From: Aquipseudomonas ullengensis | GTDB taxonomy: Bacteria; Pseudomonadota; Gammaproteobacteria; Pseudomonadales; Pseudomonadaceae | NCBI RefSeq assembly: GCF_014174475.1 | Contig: NZ_JACJUD010000006.1 | Span: 62,001 to 126,000, forward strand | DNA length: 64,000 nt | Direction of reading: 5' to 3' | Part shown: positions 33,384 to 40,601 of the stretch, piece after piece | Layout: the number at the start of each line of letters is the position of its first letter | How positions within the stretch are numbered: position 1 is the first letter of the stretch | Notes under the pieces: model-generated | Seen by the model: the letters and a program-made list of their open reading frames with translations, nothing else | Told to the model about the DNA's origin: nothing | Databases searched by the model: none | Program-made: the position numbers and the translations under genes

Positions 33384-33401
33384 ATGACGGTTACATGACA
33401 G
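33384..33401 (-). promoter_or_regulatory. Pho box (PhoB binding site) of the phytate operon
   Basis: On the minus strand: CTGTCAT-GTAA-CCGTCAT, two 7-base repeats 11 bases apart, one mismatch from the CTGTCAT-N4-CTGTCAT consensus. TAGCTT, a possible -10, begins 10 bases downstream, the spacing expected when PhoB replaces the -35. The box ends about 74 bases before the receptor ATG. No other Pho box was seen upstream of phoX, tonB or the phytase. The rest of the 33311-33664 gap holds a REP-like pair and no gene. Confidence 0.8.
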
Positions 33402-33486
33402 GCGCCGCGCCCAGGCCCGATTTGCCGGGCTTTCGCGGGGATATGGGCTGGCTTTGGGCTGAATTGACCCAGCCAAGGAATCGATC

Positions 33487-33540
33487 TGTAGGGCGGGTGT
33501 AACCCGCGATCCACGCCCAACGCGGGTTTCACCCGCCCTG
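33487..33540. repeat. REP-like imperfect inverted pair
   Basis: TGTAGGGCGGGTGTAACCCG begins at 33487 and is answered by CGCGGGTTTCACCCGCCCTG at 33521-33540. The same GTAGGGCGGGTG-AACCCGCG motif recurs at 49864-50022. It lies between the divergent receptor and GGDEF genes. Confidence 0.75.
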
Positions 33541-33664
33541 CCCATGGCCAACGCAAAATAATCAGCAAACGGCATGAGCCGATTCGACCTCCCCCACTGC
33601 AACCATTCCGTCATATCCCTCTGTTCTGCTGGCCCGGTTCACTGTTCGCGGAGCCTCCACGGCC

Positions 33665-34582
33665 ATGCCCTCGCTGCTCAAGCTGCACCGCCTGAAACTC
33701 GCCGCCCTGCTGCTGGCGGCCAACCTCGGCCTGCTCCTGCACCTCGCCGCCGGCGACCTCAAGCCACTGGCCGACTGGGTCTGGCTGGACATCCTCGGCG
33801 AAGGCGGCTCGGCCCTGCTGTGCCTGCTCTGGCTCGGCCTGGTGCTGAAAAGCCGACCCGCCGGGCGGGTGACCAACCTGCTGGCCCTGGGCCTGGGCTG
33901 CGTGTTCTTTTCCTGGTGGGTGGACTGGCTCGACGAGTTCATCAAGCTGCCGGATGCCATCGGCTGGGATCACTGGCTGGAGTCCGGGCCGATGCCGGTC
34001 GGTTTGATCCTGCTGACCCTCGGCATCTACCACTGGCACCGCGAGCAACTGGCGATCAGCGCGCAGATGGAAAAGCGCGAGCGGCTGTTCCGCGAGCACC
34101 GCCTGTTCGACCAGGTCACGCCGCTGAACACCGCCGGCTACCTGCGCCTGCAACTGGAGCAAAGCCTGGCCGAGGCACGCGATGAGCAGCAGGCGCTGTC
34201 GCTGGTGATCCTCGACCTCGACGACTTCAGCAGCCTCAACCGCCTGCACGGCCATGCCGAAGGCGACCGCGTGCTGCAGGCGTTGACCCAGCTGCTGCTG
34301 CTCAACCTGCGCCGCCAGGACCTGCTCTGCCGCCTGGCCGGCGACCGTTTCGTGGTGCTGCTGCCGAACACCGGCGAACGCCAGGCCCGGCAACTGGCCG
34401 AGGAACTGCGCCTGGCCGTGAGCCACCTGGCCCACAAGGCCCAGGCCCACGGCGAGCGCCTGCAACTGCAGGCCAGCGTGGCCAGCGTGATGGCCCTCGG
34501 CGAGGATGCCGACAGCCTGTTGCGCCGCCTCAACCTGGCCCTGGCGCGGGCCAAGCAACCGCCCTACGCGCACAGCGCCTGA
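33665..34582 (+). CDS. Membrane protein with a degenerate GGDEF domain
   Basis: 305 residues. Four hydrophobic segments (~11-28, 44-62, 71-90, 108-124) precede a GGDEF-family domain at ~148-298. It keeps the first metal-site strand VILDLDDFSSLN and the AEGDRVLQAL helix, but the signature is AGDRF (225-229) in place of GGDEF. Loss of the second Gly and of the Glu makes diguanylate cyclase activity unlikely; it may bind GTP or act as a partner. It ends 6 bases before an AraC-type gene and is probably cotranscribed with it. Confidence 0.8.
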   Translation: MPSLLKLHRLKLAALLLAANLGLLLHLAAGDLKPLADWVWLDILGEGGSALLCLLWLGLVLKSRPAGRVTNLLALGLGCVFFSWWVDWLDEFIKLPDAIGWDHWLESGPMPVGLILLTLGIYHWHREQLAISAQMEKRERLFREHRLFDQVTPLNTAGYLRLQLEQSLAEARDEQQALSLVILDLDDFSSLNRLHGHAEGDRVLQALTQLLLLNLRRQDLLCRLAGDRFVVLLPNTGERQARQLAEELRLAVSHLAHKAQAHGERLQLQASVASVMALGEDADSLLRRLNLALARAKQPPYAHSA

Positions 34583-34588
34583 GCCGCC

Positions 34589-35626
34589 ATGACGGTGAAG
34601 AACGCCTGGTACGAGAACGACAGCCGCTTCATTCCCGGCCACTGGCAGCCGGCGGTGCTGCTCGACCTGGCGTTGTCGCGCGGGCTCGACAGCCATCGCC
34701 TGCTGCGCGGCAGCGGGTTGTTCCACGAAGACATCCTGGCCGGCCAGGCGAAGCTCAGCCCGCAGCAATTCCTCTGCCTGATCGACAACAGCCAGCGCCT
34801 GCTGGCGGCCGATGACAGCAGCTTCCTGTTCGGCCAGCGCCTGCTGCCCGGCCACTACGGCGCCGCCAGCCATGCCCTGCAACAGGCCGGCAACCTGCAG
34901 CAGGCGCTGGATATCCTGCGCCAGCAGCGCGCTCTGCTCAGCCCATTGCTCAGCCCACGGGTGCTGCTCGACGAGCAGCAGGTGCATATCTACTGGCTGG
35001 ACAGTTGTGGCGCTTGTGAACAGCAGCGCTTCCTGCTGGAAGCGGGGATGACCGCCCTGGTCGGCATGAGCCGCTGGCTCTCCGGCGAGCGCCTGCCGTG
35101 GCGCTGCAGCTTCAGCCACGCGCAGCCGCGCTATGTCGAACAATATTGGGTACACTTGGGCGAGAACGTGCAGTTCGGTGCGCCGCTGGACGTCATCAGC
35201 CTGCCGCGCGAATACCTGCACAAGCCCTGGCCCGGCGCCTCTCTGACCGCCGGCAAGGTGGTGCAGCAACACAGCCGCGCCCAGCTCGACGAACTGGGCT
35301 TCGACGCCAGTCTGCTCGACCGCCTGTACAGCCACCTGCTCGGCAACATCCGCCAGGCACCGCAGTTGGACAGCGTGGCCGCCGCCTTCGGCATGAGCGC
35401 CTCGACCCTCAAGCGCAAACTGCAGAAACACGGCACGCACTTTCAGGAACAGCTCGACCTGGCGCGCAAACACGTGGCGATTTATCTGTATCAGGTACAG
35501 GGCTACAGCAATGACGAGGTGGCGGCGTATCTGCAATTCCACGACGCCACCAACTTCCGTCGCTCGTTCAAGCGTTGGACCGGGCTGGCGCCCAGTGCGT
35601 TGCGGCGTCTGTGGCAAGCAAGCTAG
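34589..35626 (+). CDS. AraC-family regulator with an N-terminal arabinose_bd-type (PF12625-like) domain
   Basis: 345 residues. Residues ~20-200 resemble the OruR/ArgR-like AraC N-terminal domain (LLDLALSRGLDSHRLLRGSG, SPQQFLCLIDNSQRLL). The C-terminal double helix-turn-helix is at ~245-340 (SVAAAFGMSASTLKRKLQKH and FHDATNFRRSFKRWTGLAPS, the classic AraC FxRxFKRWxGxxPS signature). It follows the degenerate GGDEF gene directly, so the pair may be a signal-regulator unit. The effector is unknown. Its TAG stop abuts the second 142-bp element. Confidence 0.88.
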   Translation: MTVKNAWYENDSRFIPGHWQPAVLLDLALSRGLDSHRLLRGSGLFHEDILAGQAKLSPQQFLCLIDNSQRLLAADDSSFLFGQRLLPGHYGAASHALQQAGNLQQALDILRQQRALLSPLLSPRVLLDEQQVHIYWLDSCGACEQQRFLLEAGMTALVGMSRWLSGERLPWRCSFSHAQPRYVEQYWVHLGENVQFGAPLDVISLPREYLHKPWPGASLTAGKVVQQHSRAQLDELGFDASLLDRLYSHLLGNIRQAPQLDSVAAAFGMSASTLKRKLQKHGTHFQEQLDLARKHVAIYLYQVQGYSNDEVAAYLQFHDATNFRRSFKRWTGLAPSALRRLWQAS

Positions 35627-35767
35627 CAGGCCGTTGAAAAACTACCTGCGTTGCCGATGCGTCGTTAAAAACAGGCTCAGAAAGCTCATTTACAACTCGT
35701 AAACTCCGCTTCTTCGCCTGCTTTTGCCTAGCCTCGGCTGCCTCGCCAACATTTTTCAACGCCCTGC
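35626..35767. repeat. 142-bp dispersed repeat element, copy 2, inverted relative to copy 1
   Basis: Ends GCAGG-N2-GTTGAAAAA and TTTTTCAAC-N2-CCTGC are inverted repeats. Bases 35684-35709 read on the minus strand match 12301-12326 of copy 1 with one difference, and similarity extends outward on both sides. The length is the same as copy 1. It also lies between convergent units, the AraC gene and the small RNA. Confidence 0.8.
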
Positions 35768-35795
35768 TAACCGCGCAAAAACAAACCCCGGAAAA

Positions 35796-35924
35796 GAAAA
35801 AACCCCGCTAGTGCGGGGTCTTGCAGACTGGTTCCTGACGTCCTTGGTCGGCTCGCCGTCCTGGCGGGCAATCCTCCGCGTCCTTGTTGTTTGCTGTGCG
35901 CTTCCTGCGCTTCGTCCATGGGGT
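35796..35924 (-). ncRNA. rsmY: Rsm-type regulatory small RNA (RsmY-like) that titrates RsmA/CsrA
   Basis: About 127 nt on the minus strand. It contains eight GGA motifs, several in loops or single strands (AUGGACG, CAGGAAG in GCGCAGGAAGCGC, AAGGACG, GAGGAUU, CAGGACG, AAGGACG, CAGGAAC), the hallmark of RsmX/Y/Z RNAs. It ends in a terminator, stem ACCCCGC/GCGGGGT then six Ts. A TTTAAT -10 (35929-35934) places the start near 35922, and a perfect GacA box lies about 64 bases further upstream. It is divergent from a ykgJ-like gene. I recall rsmY next to PA0528 in P. aeruginosa. Which of RsmX, Y or Z it is remains an inference. Confidence 0.85.
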
Positions 35925-35977
35925 GGCAGATTAAACAGCTGTTCGACATGCCGATAGCCGCCAACGGCTGGACAACA

Positions 35978-35995
35978 TGTAAGCCATTGCTTACA
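35978..35995 (-). promoter_or_regulatory. GacA upstream activating sequence
   Basis: TGTAAG-CCATTG-CTTACA is an exact match to the TGTAAGN6CTTACA box that GacA binds before rsm RNA genes. Its centre is about 64 bases upstream of the predicted RNA start, the usual distance. Confidence 0.9.
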
Positions 35996-36086
35996 TCGCC
36001 GCCGAGCAGGAAAAGCTTCAAAAAATCGCCTACACCGTTATCATCGCGCGCCGAACCCCCGCGCCCTGGCGCACCGAGTAAAGACG

Positions 36087-36488
36087 ATGAAACCCCAACT
36101 GATCGCCGCCGCGGAAATCGACCGCATCGAAACCTGGAGCAAGTACAACAGGGACAATTGCACCAGCTGCATGTCCACCTGCTGCACCATGCCGGTGGAA
36201 GTGCGCATAGTCGATCTGATCCGCATCGGCCTGGTCGACGAGTTCGAGCGCGGCGAGCCGCCGAAGAACATCGCCAAGCGCCTGCAGAAGGACGGGATGA
36301 TCGAGCGCTTCAACGCCAAGTCGGGGATCTTCACCCTGACCCGCATGAGCAACAACGATTGCATGTACCTGGATCGCAAGACGCGCCTGTGCACCATCTA
36401 CGAAAAACGCCCGGACACCTGCCGCAACCACCCGCGCATCGGCCCGCGTCCCGGCTACTGTGCCTGGCGGCCAAAAGCCAAGGCCTGA
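36087..36488 (+). CDS. YkgJ-family cysteine cluster protein
   Basis: 133 residues with eight Cys residues: CTSCMSTCC near the N-terminus, NDCMYL, RLCTIYEKRPDTCRNH and YCAW. The pattern CxxCxxxCC...C...C....RPxxCR fits the YkgJ (putative zinc- or iron-chelating) family. Cytoplasmic and of unknown exact role. It is divergent from the small RNA with the GacA box between them and convergent with estA. Confidence 0.87.
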   Translation: MKPQLIAAAEIDRIETWSKYNRDNCTSCMSTCCTMPVEVRIVDLIRIGLVDEFERGEPPKNIAKRLQKDGMIERFNAKSGIFTLTRMSNNDCMYLDRKTRLCTIYEKRPDTCRNHPRIGPRPGYCAWRPKAKA

Positions 36489-36492
36489 GTTA

Positions 36493-36513
36493 GTGCGGGC
36501 GCTCAGCCCGCAC
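36493..36513. terminator. Hairpin between convergent ykgJ-like and estA genes
   Basis: GTGCGGGC, loop GCTCA, GCCCGCAC: a perfect 8-bp stem 5 bases after the ykgJ-like stop. There is no T-run, so termination is uncertain. Confidence 0.4.
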
Positions 36514-36530
36514 CTCCCCTGACGCAGCCC

Positions 36531-38465
36531 TTACCAGTCCATCACCACGCTGACGCCCAGGCTGTTCTGACGATCATCCGCTGCGCGTCGGTGATCGTAG
36601 CCAAGCTGCAGCGCCAACCCCGGCGCCAGGCGTTGGCGCAGCCCCAGGCTGGCACGCGTCTGGTAGCGCTCCGGCTCGACGCTGTTGAGCTCGAAGTCGA
36701 CCCCGGACACGCTGTTCAACGCCATGCCCAGCTCGGCCTGGTCATCCTCGAACTCACGCTCGCGGGCAATCTCGCCAAACAGCTCGGCGTCGTCCGCCAA
36801 CTGGTAGCGAGCCTGCAGGCCAAGCCCCAAACGCTGCGACTCGCGGCGCTGATCGTCGTAGGACAATGCGGTGGAACTGGCCCCGTCCTCTCGATAACCG
36901 TCCACATCGATGCGCGCGTAGTCGGCACTGACGAAGGGCGAAAGACGCAGGCGCGGGTCGCCGACTGCCAGCTCCACCCCCAGGCGCCCATCGACGGCCA
37001 GCAGCCAGCCATCGGTCTCGCCCTGTTCAGTGCGCGTGGTCTGCCCCAGGGCAAAGCGCCGCTGCAGATCGTGGTAGTCCAGGTAACCCAGACGAGCACT
37101 CAGATCGCCCCACAGCAGGCCGTCGTGGTACTGGGCGAAGACACCGCCCAAGTAGCTGCGCAGGTCGTAGTCGGAATCGCGTGCGCCCAACTCCAGCTCC
37201 TGTTGCTGCAGGTCCAGGGTCATGCCGATGCGCCAGTCCTGCGCAGCCCGGTAGCTCGCCCCCAGACTCAGGCCCTGGCCACTGCCATCGCCGCTGGCAG
37301 GGCTTTGCGCGCCATCGTAGTCACTCTGCCGCCCCGCGCCGGTGACGAAGCTGCGCCACTGCTCGAGCGGCTGCCAGGCGCCCCAGTCGGCACGCAGTTG
37401 CTGGCGCAAGCCGTCACGGGCGCCGTCCAGCGCCGATTCGGCGGCCTGCGGCAGCAACCCGATCTCCCAGGGTGCGCCCAGGATCGACAGGCCCTGGTCG
37501 GCCAGGATCTGCTGCATGGTGGTGGACGGGTGGACGATATCGGCATACAGCAGGCGCGTCGGATCGGGCGTGCTGCCGGTGATGCCGTACACCGAATCGA
37601 TAGACGCGCAGCCGGAGAAGCAGCTGCCCAGCAGGTTGCGCGTCGGGTCGAAGCCGAACGCGGCCGGGTCGGCCAGCACCTCGCGGTACAGCAGCGGCAC
37701 GTTGAGCGGGATGACCTCTGCATGGATGTTGCCCAGGCGTGTCACCAGCTCGGCATTGAACGCATCGGCCAGCTCCTGCTGCGCCGGGTTGAACACCCCG
37801 CCATACACCGGGCTGGGCACATCCACCAGCAACGGCACCATGAAGTAGCGGCCACCGGCGGCCTGCAGCACTTCGACACTGGCGGCCAAGCGCCCCGCTG
37901 CCGCTTGCGCGCCGGCGGCATCGGGCACCAGGCCCTGGAGGAAGTCGTTGCCGCCACCATTGACGTAGAACAGCGTGTCCCGGTCGATACCCAGGCCGTT
38001 CTCGCGCAGGTACACCAGATAGCCGTCACGCTGGCGCATCAGCGGCGCGGCATAGGTCAGCCCCGCGCGCACCTGCGAACCACCGGTGCCGGTGAGCGGG
38101 TCGTACACATTGGTGATGGAGTCGTAGACCTGTTCGGTGCGATAGCCGCCAACCGCCCAGTTGTTGCCGTCGGGCAAGCCATTGGCCGCGCGCGCAAGGT
38201 TGGTCGAGGCCACCTGCGGCGCCAGGCCGAGACCCTGGTTGATCAGCATCGGCGAGGTGTAGCCGTAGGCTTCACCAACCCCGTAGGTCGGCCCGACACG
38301 GTTGGTATGGCGCACCGGATTGTTCGGCGCGCCCGCCTCGGGGCGCTGGCCGGCATCGCTCAGGCTGTCGCCGAATACCACCATGCCGCTGTAGGCAATG
38401 GCGTCGGTGGAAGCGGTGCCAGCCAATAGGCAGGCAAGCGCCAGCGGAGTCAGTACTCGCTTCAT
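36531..38465 (-). CDS. estA: GDSL-type autotransporter esterase EstA
   Basis: 644 residues. A signal peptide ends near DAIA. The GDSL block VVFGDSLSDAG holds the catalytic Ser34; block III appears as VNGGGNDF and block V as DIVHPS with the catalytic Asp and His. The passenger is followed by an autotransporter beta-barrel (~370-644) ending in the aromatic VVMDW. EstA is a cell-surface esterase; in P. aeruginosa it affects rhamnolipid production, motility and biofilm. It is monocistronic and convergent with the ykgJ-like gene. In PAO1 estA lies on the same side of typA/glnA, by recall. Confidence 0.93.
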   Translation of the reverse strand: MKRVLTPLALACLLAGTASTDAIAYSGMVVFGDSLSDAGQRPEAGAPNNPVRHTNRVGPTYGVGEAYGYTSPMLINQGLGLAPQVASTNLARAANGLPDGNNWAVGGYRTEQVYDSITNVYDPLTGTGGSQVRAGLTYAAPLMRQRDGYLVYLRENGLGIDRDTLFYVNGGGNDFLQGLVPDAAGAQAAAGRLAASVEVLQAAGGRYFMVPLLVDVPSPVYGGVFNPAQQELADAFNAELVTRLGNIHAEVIPLNVPLLYREVLADPAAFGFDPTRNLLGSCFSGCASIDSVYGITGSTPDPTRLLYADIVHPSTTMQQILADQGLSILGAPWEIGLLPQAAESALDGARDGLRQQLRADWGAWQPLEQWRSFVTGAGRQSDYDGAQSPASGDGSGQGLSLGASYRAAQDWRIGMTLDLQQQELELGARDSDYDLRSYLGGVFAQYHDGLLWGDLSARLGYLDYHDLQRRFALGQTTRTEQGETDGWLLAVDGRLGVELAVGDPRLRLSPFVSADYARIDVDGYREDGASSTALSYDDQRRESQRLGLGLQARYQLADDAELFGEIAREREFEDDQAELGMALNSVSGVDFELNSVEPERYQTRASLGLRQRLAPGLALQLGYDHRRAADDRQNSLGVSVVMDW

Positions 38466-38629
38466 GGTCCTAGGGTCCCTTGTTCTTGTTGTGATGGGCG
38501 GCGAGGGACTTTAGGGATCATCAAGGCGGAGCGCACGATCGCTCCCTGCAAATTACCTATTTGGATTGAATGGCGGGCGAAGGATTAATCCGCCAGATTA
38601 CAGCTCGCTCCTCGGTACGAGAGCGAGGC

Positions 38630-40393
38630 TCAAAGCGACAACGTGCTGCGCTGGCGTGGTGCCTGCTGGGCAATCTCGCTGCCCGCCGGCTTGGGCTTGA
38701 TCAGGCTGAAGTCGATCAGGCTCTTGGGCTGCTGCGGGTTGCCGATCAGCAGCGGACGCGCCTTGAACGCGGCACTGACCAGGCTCTTGCTCGGGTCGAG
38801 CTCGTCGAAGCTCAGCCCGGCCAGGTCCGCCCAGGTGTGGATCAGGTTGGAGCTGCTGTAGGGCCGCCCCAACTGCGCGTCGAAGCTGCGCGGCTGTGCG
38901 GCCTGCCACTTCGGCGAGTTCCACACGATGAATGGGATGGTGTACATCGGGCTGGTCGGCGCGCCCTCGTTGCGCCCCAGCACCTGCGGCCTGGGCGCGT
39001 CGAACACCGCCTCGCCGTGGTCCGACAGGTACAGCAGGAAACCATTGGGGTCGGTGGCGGCGAAGCGCTTGATCAGGCTCGACACCACGAAGTCGTTGTA
39101 CAGCACCGCATTGTCGTAGCTGTTGTAGGTCGGCAACTGGTCGTCGGTGACCGAGGCCGGCGCGCCCTGGTGATCGGTGAAACGCTCGAACTCTTGCGGG
39201 TAGCGGTACTGGTAGCTCATGTGGGTGCCGAGCAAGTGCACCACGATGAACTTGCGCGGCGCGTCATCGGCCAACACCTTGGCGAACGGGTCGAGCACGT
39301 CGCCGTCGTACTGGCGGGCGTTCTGCGCGCGGTTGTTGTTCAGGTAGAACTGTTCGTCCGCCTGCTGGGAGAAGGTCGCCAGCATGGTGTTGCGCTTGGT
39401 CATGGTCTGCTGGTTGGTGATCCAGTAGGTCTTGTAGCCGGCCTGCTTCATCACGTTGAGCAGCGATGGCGTGGTCAGGTAGGCGTCCGGGTGCTCCTGG
39501 TCGGCGAAGGTCAGCACCTGCTGCAGCGCCTCGATGGTGTAGGGCCGCGGCGTGACCACGTTGTCGAACACCTGCAGCTGGTCGCGCAGCTGGTCCAGCT
39601 CGGGCGTGGTCTGCCGCGGGTAGCCATACAGGCTCATGCGCTGGCGGTTGGTCGACTCGCCGATGACCAGTACCAGCGTCGCCGGTTGCTCGCCATGGGC
39701 ATCCTTGAGATTGCGCAGCGGCGGGATCTTCGCGTTGCCCGCCAGCAGCGCCTGCATGCTGTCCAGCTGCTGGCGGTACTGGCGATAACCCACCACCAGC
39801 TGCCAGGGCGTGGCCGGCTCGAGGCGCTGTTCGAAGCCCTCCAGGCCGGCCTGGAAGGTGTCGTTCTTGCTGAACTGGCGCACTGCCGGGTAACCGATTG
39901 TGCACGCCAGCAGCAACAGGCTGGCGAACACCGCAACCGGGCGCGGCAGGTACACCGGACGCACCTGGCGCCACAGCAGCCAGGCGCCCAGGCCGTAGGC
40001 AAAGAACGCAGGCAGCATCCACCAGGCGAAATACTGCGCGAGGTACTCGCTGCCTTCCGCCACGTTCGACTCGAACAGGATGAAGATGACGCTCTGCGAG
40101 AACTCCTGCCCGTAGATCAGGAAGTAGCCGAAGCTCGACAGCGAACACAGCCACAGCAGCCCGCCAAGCACCGCCGCCAGGCGCCGTGTGTACGCCGGCA
40201 ACAGCAGCAGCGGAATCAGCCACACGCCGCTGAGGATGAAGGCCTGACGAAAACCGCTGAACCCCGCCGTGCCCGTCAGCTGGATCAGCAGCTGGGTCAC
40301 CCCGGAGAAGTACCAGAAGAACAGAAACATCCAGCCGAGCCCGGCCCAGTCGATGCCCTTGCGCGTTGGCGCTACATTTTTCGCGATGCCCAT
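38630..40393 (-). CDS. cptA: Phosphoethanolamine transferase, CptA/EptC type
   Basis: 587 residues. Five hydrophobic segments in the first ~165 residues form the membrane domain. The periplasmic sulfatase-fold catalytic domain contains VLVIGESTNRQRMSLYGYPR, with the phospho-acceptor Thr248, and later LLGTHMSYQYRYP and YLSDHGEAVFDAP with the metal-binding Asp and His. The family moves phosphoethanolamine from PE onto LPS core heptose or lipid A; the CptA subtype, acting on heptose-I-phosphate, is the best match. It is a single gene between typA and estA. Substrate specificity is inferred. Confidence 0.87.
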   Translation of the reverse strand: MGIAKNVAPTRKGIDWAGLGWMFLFFWYFSGVTQLLIQLTGTAGFSGFRQAFILSGVWLIPLLLLPAYTRRLAAVLGGLLWLCSLSSFGYFLIYGQEFSQSVIFILFESNVAEGSEYLAQYFAWWMLPAFFAYGLGAWLLWRQVRPVYLPRPVAVFASLLLLACTIGYPAVRQFSKNDTFQAGLEGFEQRLEPATPWQLVVGYRQYRQQLDSMQALLAGNAKIPPLRNLKDAHGEQPATLVLVIGESTNRQRMSLYGYPRQTTPELDQLRDQLQVFDNVVTPRPYTIEALQQVLTFADQEHPDAYLTTPSLLNVMKQAGYKTYWITNQQTMTKRNTMLATFSQQADEQFYLNNNRAQNARQYDGDVLDPFAKVLADDAPRKFIVVHLLGTHMSYQYRYPQEFERFTDHQGAPASVTDDQLPTYNSYDNAVLYNDFVVSSLIKRFAATDPNGFLLYLSDHGEAVFDAPRPQVLGRNEGAPTSPMYTIPFIVWNSPKWQAAQPRSFDAQLGRPYSSSNLIHTWADLAGLSFDELDPSKSLVSAAFKARPLLIGNPQQPKSLIDFSLIKPKPAGSEIAQQAPRQRSTLSL

Positions 40394-40544
40394 GGCGACC
40401 CCGATACCCCTGAAAAAAGCCGGGGCACGCCCCGAGACGCCAGGAACTATGAGCGCGGGCCGGTGAAAAGTTTGTCAACGGAGTCAGCTTCTTCTCGCCG
40501 CTGGTCGGCACCTGCGGCCACTCCGAAAGCGCCAAAGGCAGAAA

Positions 40545-40581
40545 CGAAAACGCCCCCGCAGGCTAGGCCGGCGGGGGCGTT
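40545..40581 (-). terminator. Rho-independent terminator of typA
   Basis: On the minus strand AACGCCCCCGC and GCGGGGGCGTT pair over an 11-base loop, followed by TTCGTTTC, 20 bases after the typA stop. Confidence 0.85.
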
Positions 40582-40601
40582 GGATGCAGCTCAGCTAGAA
40601 G

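Noticed and set aside
35767..36021. 84-codon minus-strand frame
   Set aside because: It covers the GacA box, small RNA and terminator; there is no SD and the RNA evidence explains the region.
36591..38429. 612-codon open frame on the plus strand opposite estA
   Set aside because: The minus-strand protein has clear GDSL esterase and autotransporter motifs; the plus frame has none.
38604..38629. Inverted repeat near the cptA stop as a terminator
   Set aside because: The stem CTCGCTC/GAGCGAG lacks a T-run and its loop is itself palindromic, so it was not called.
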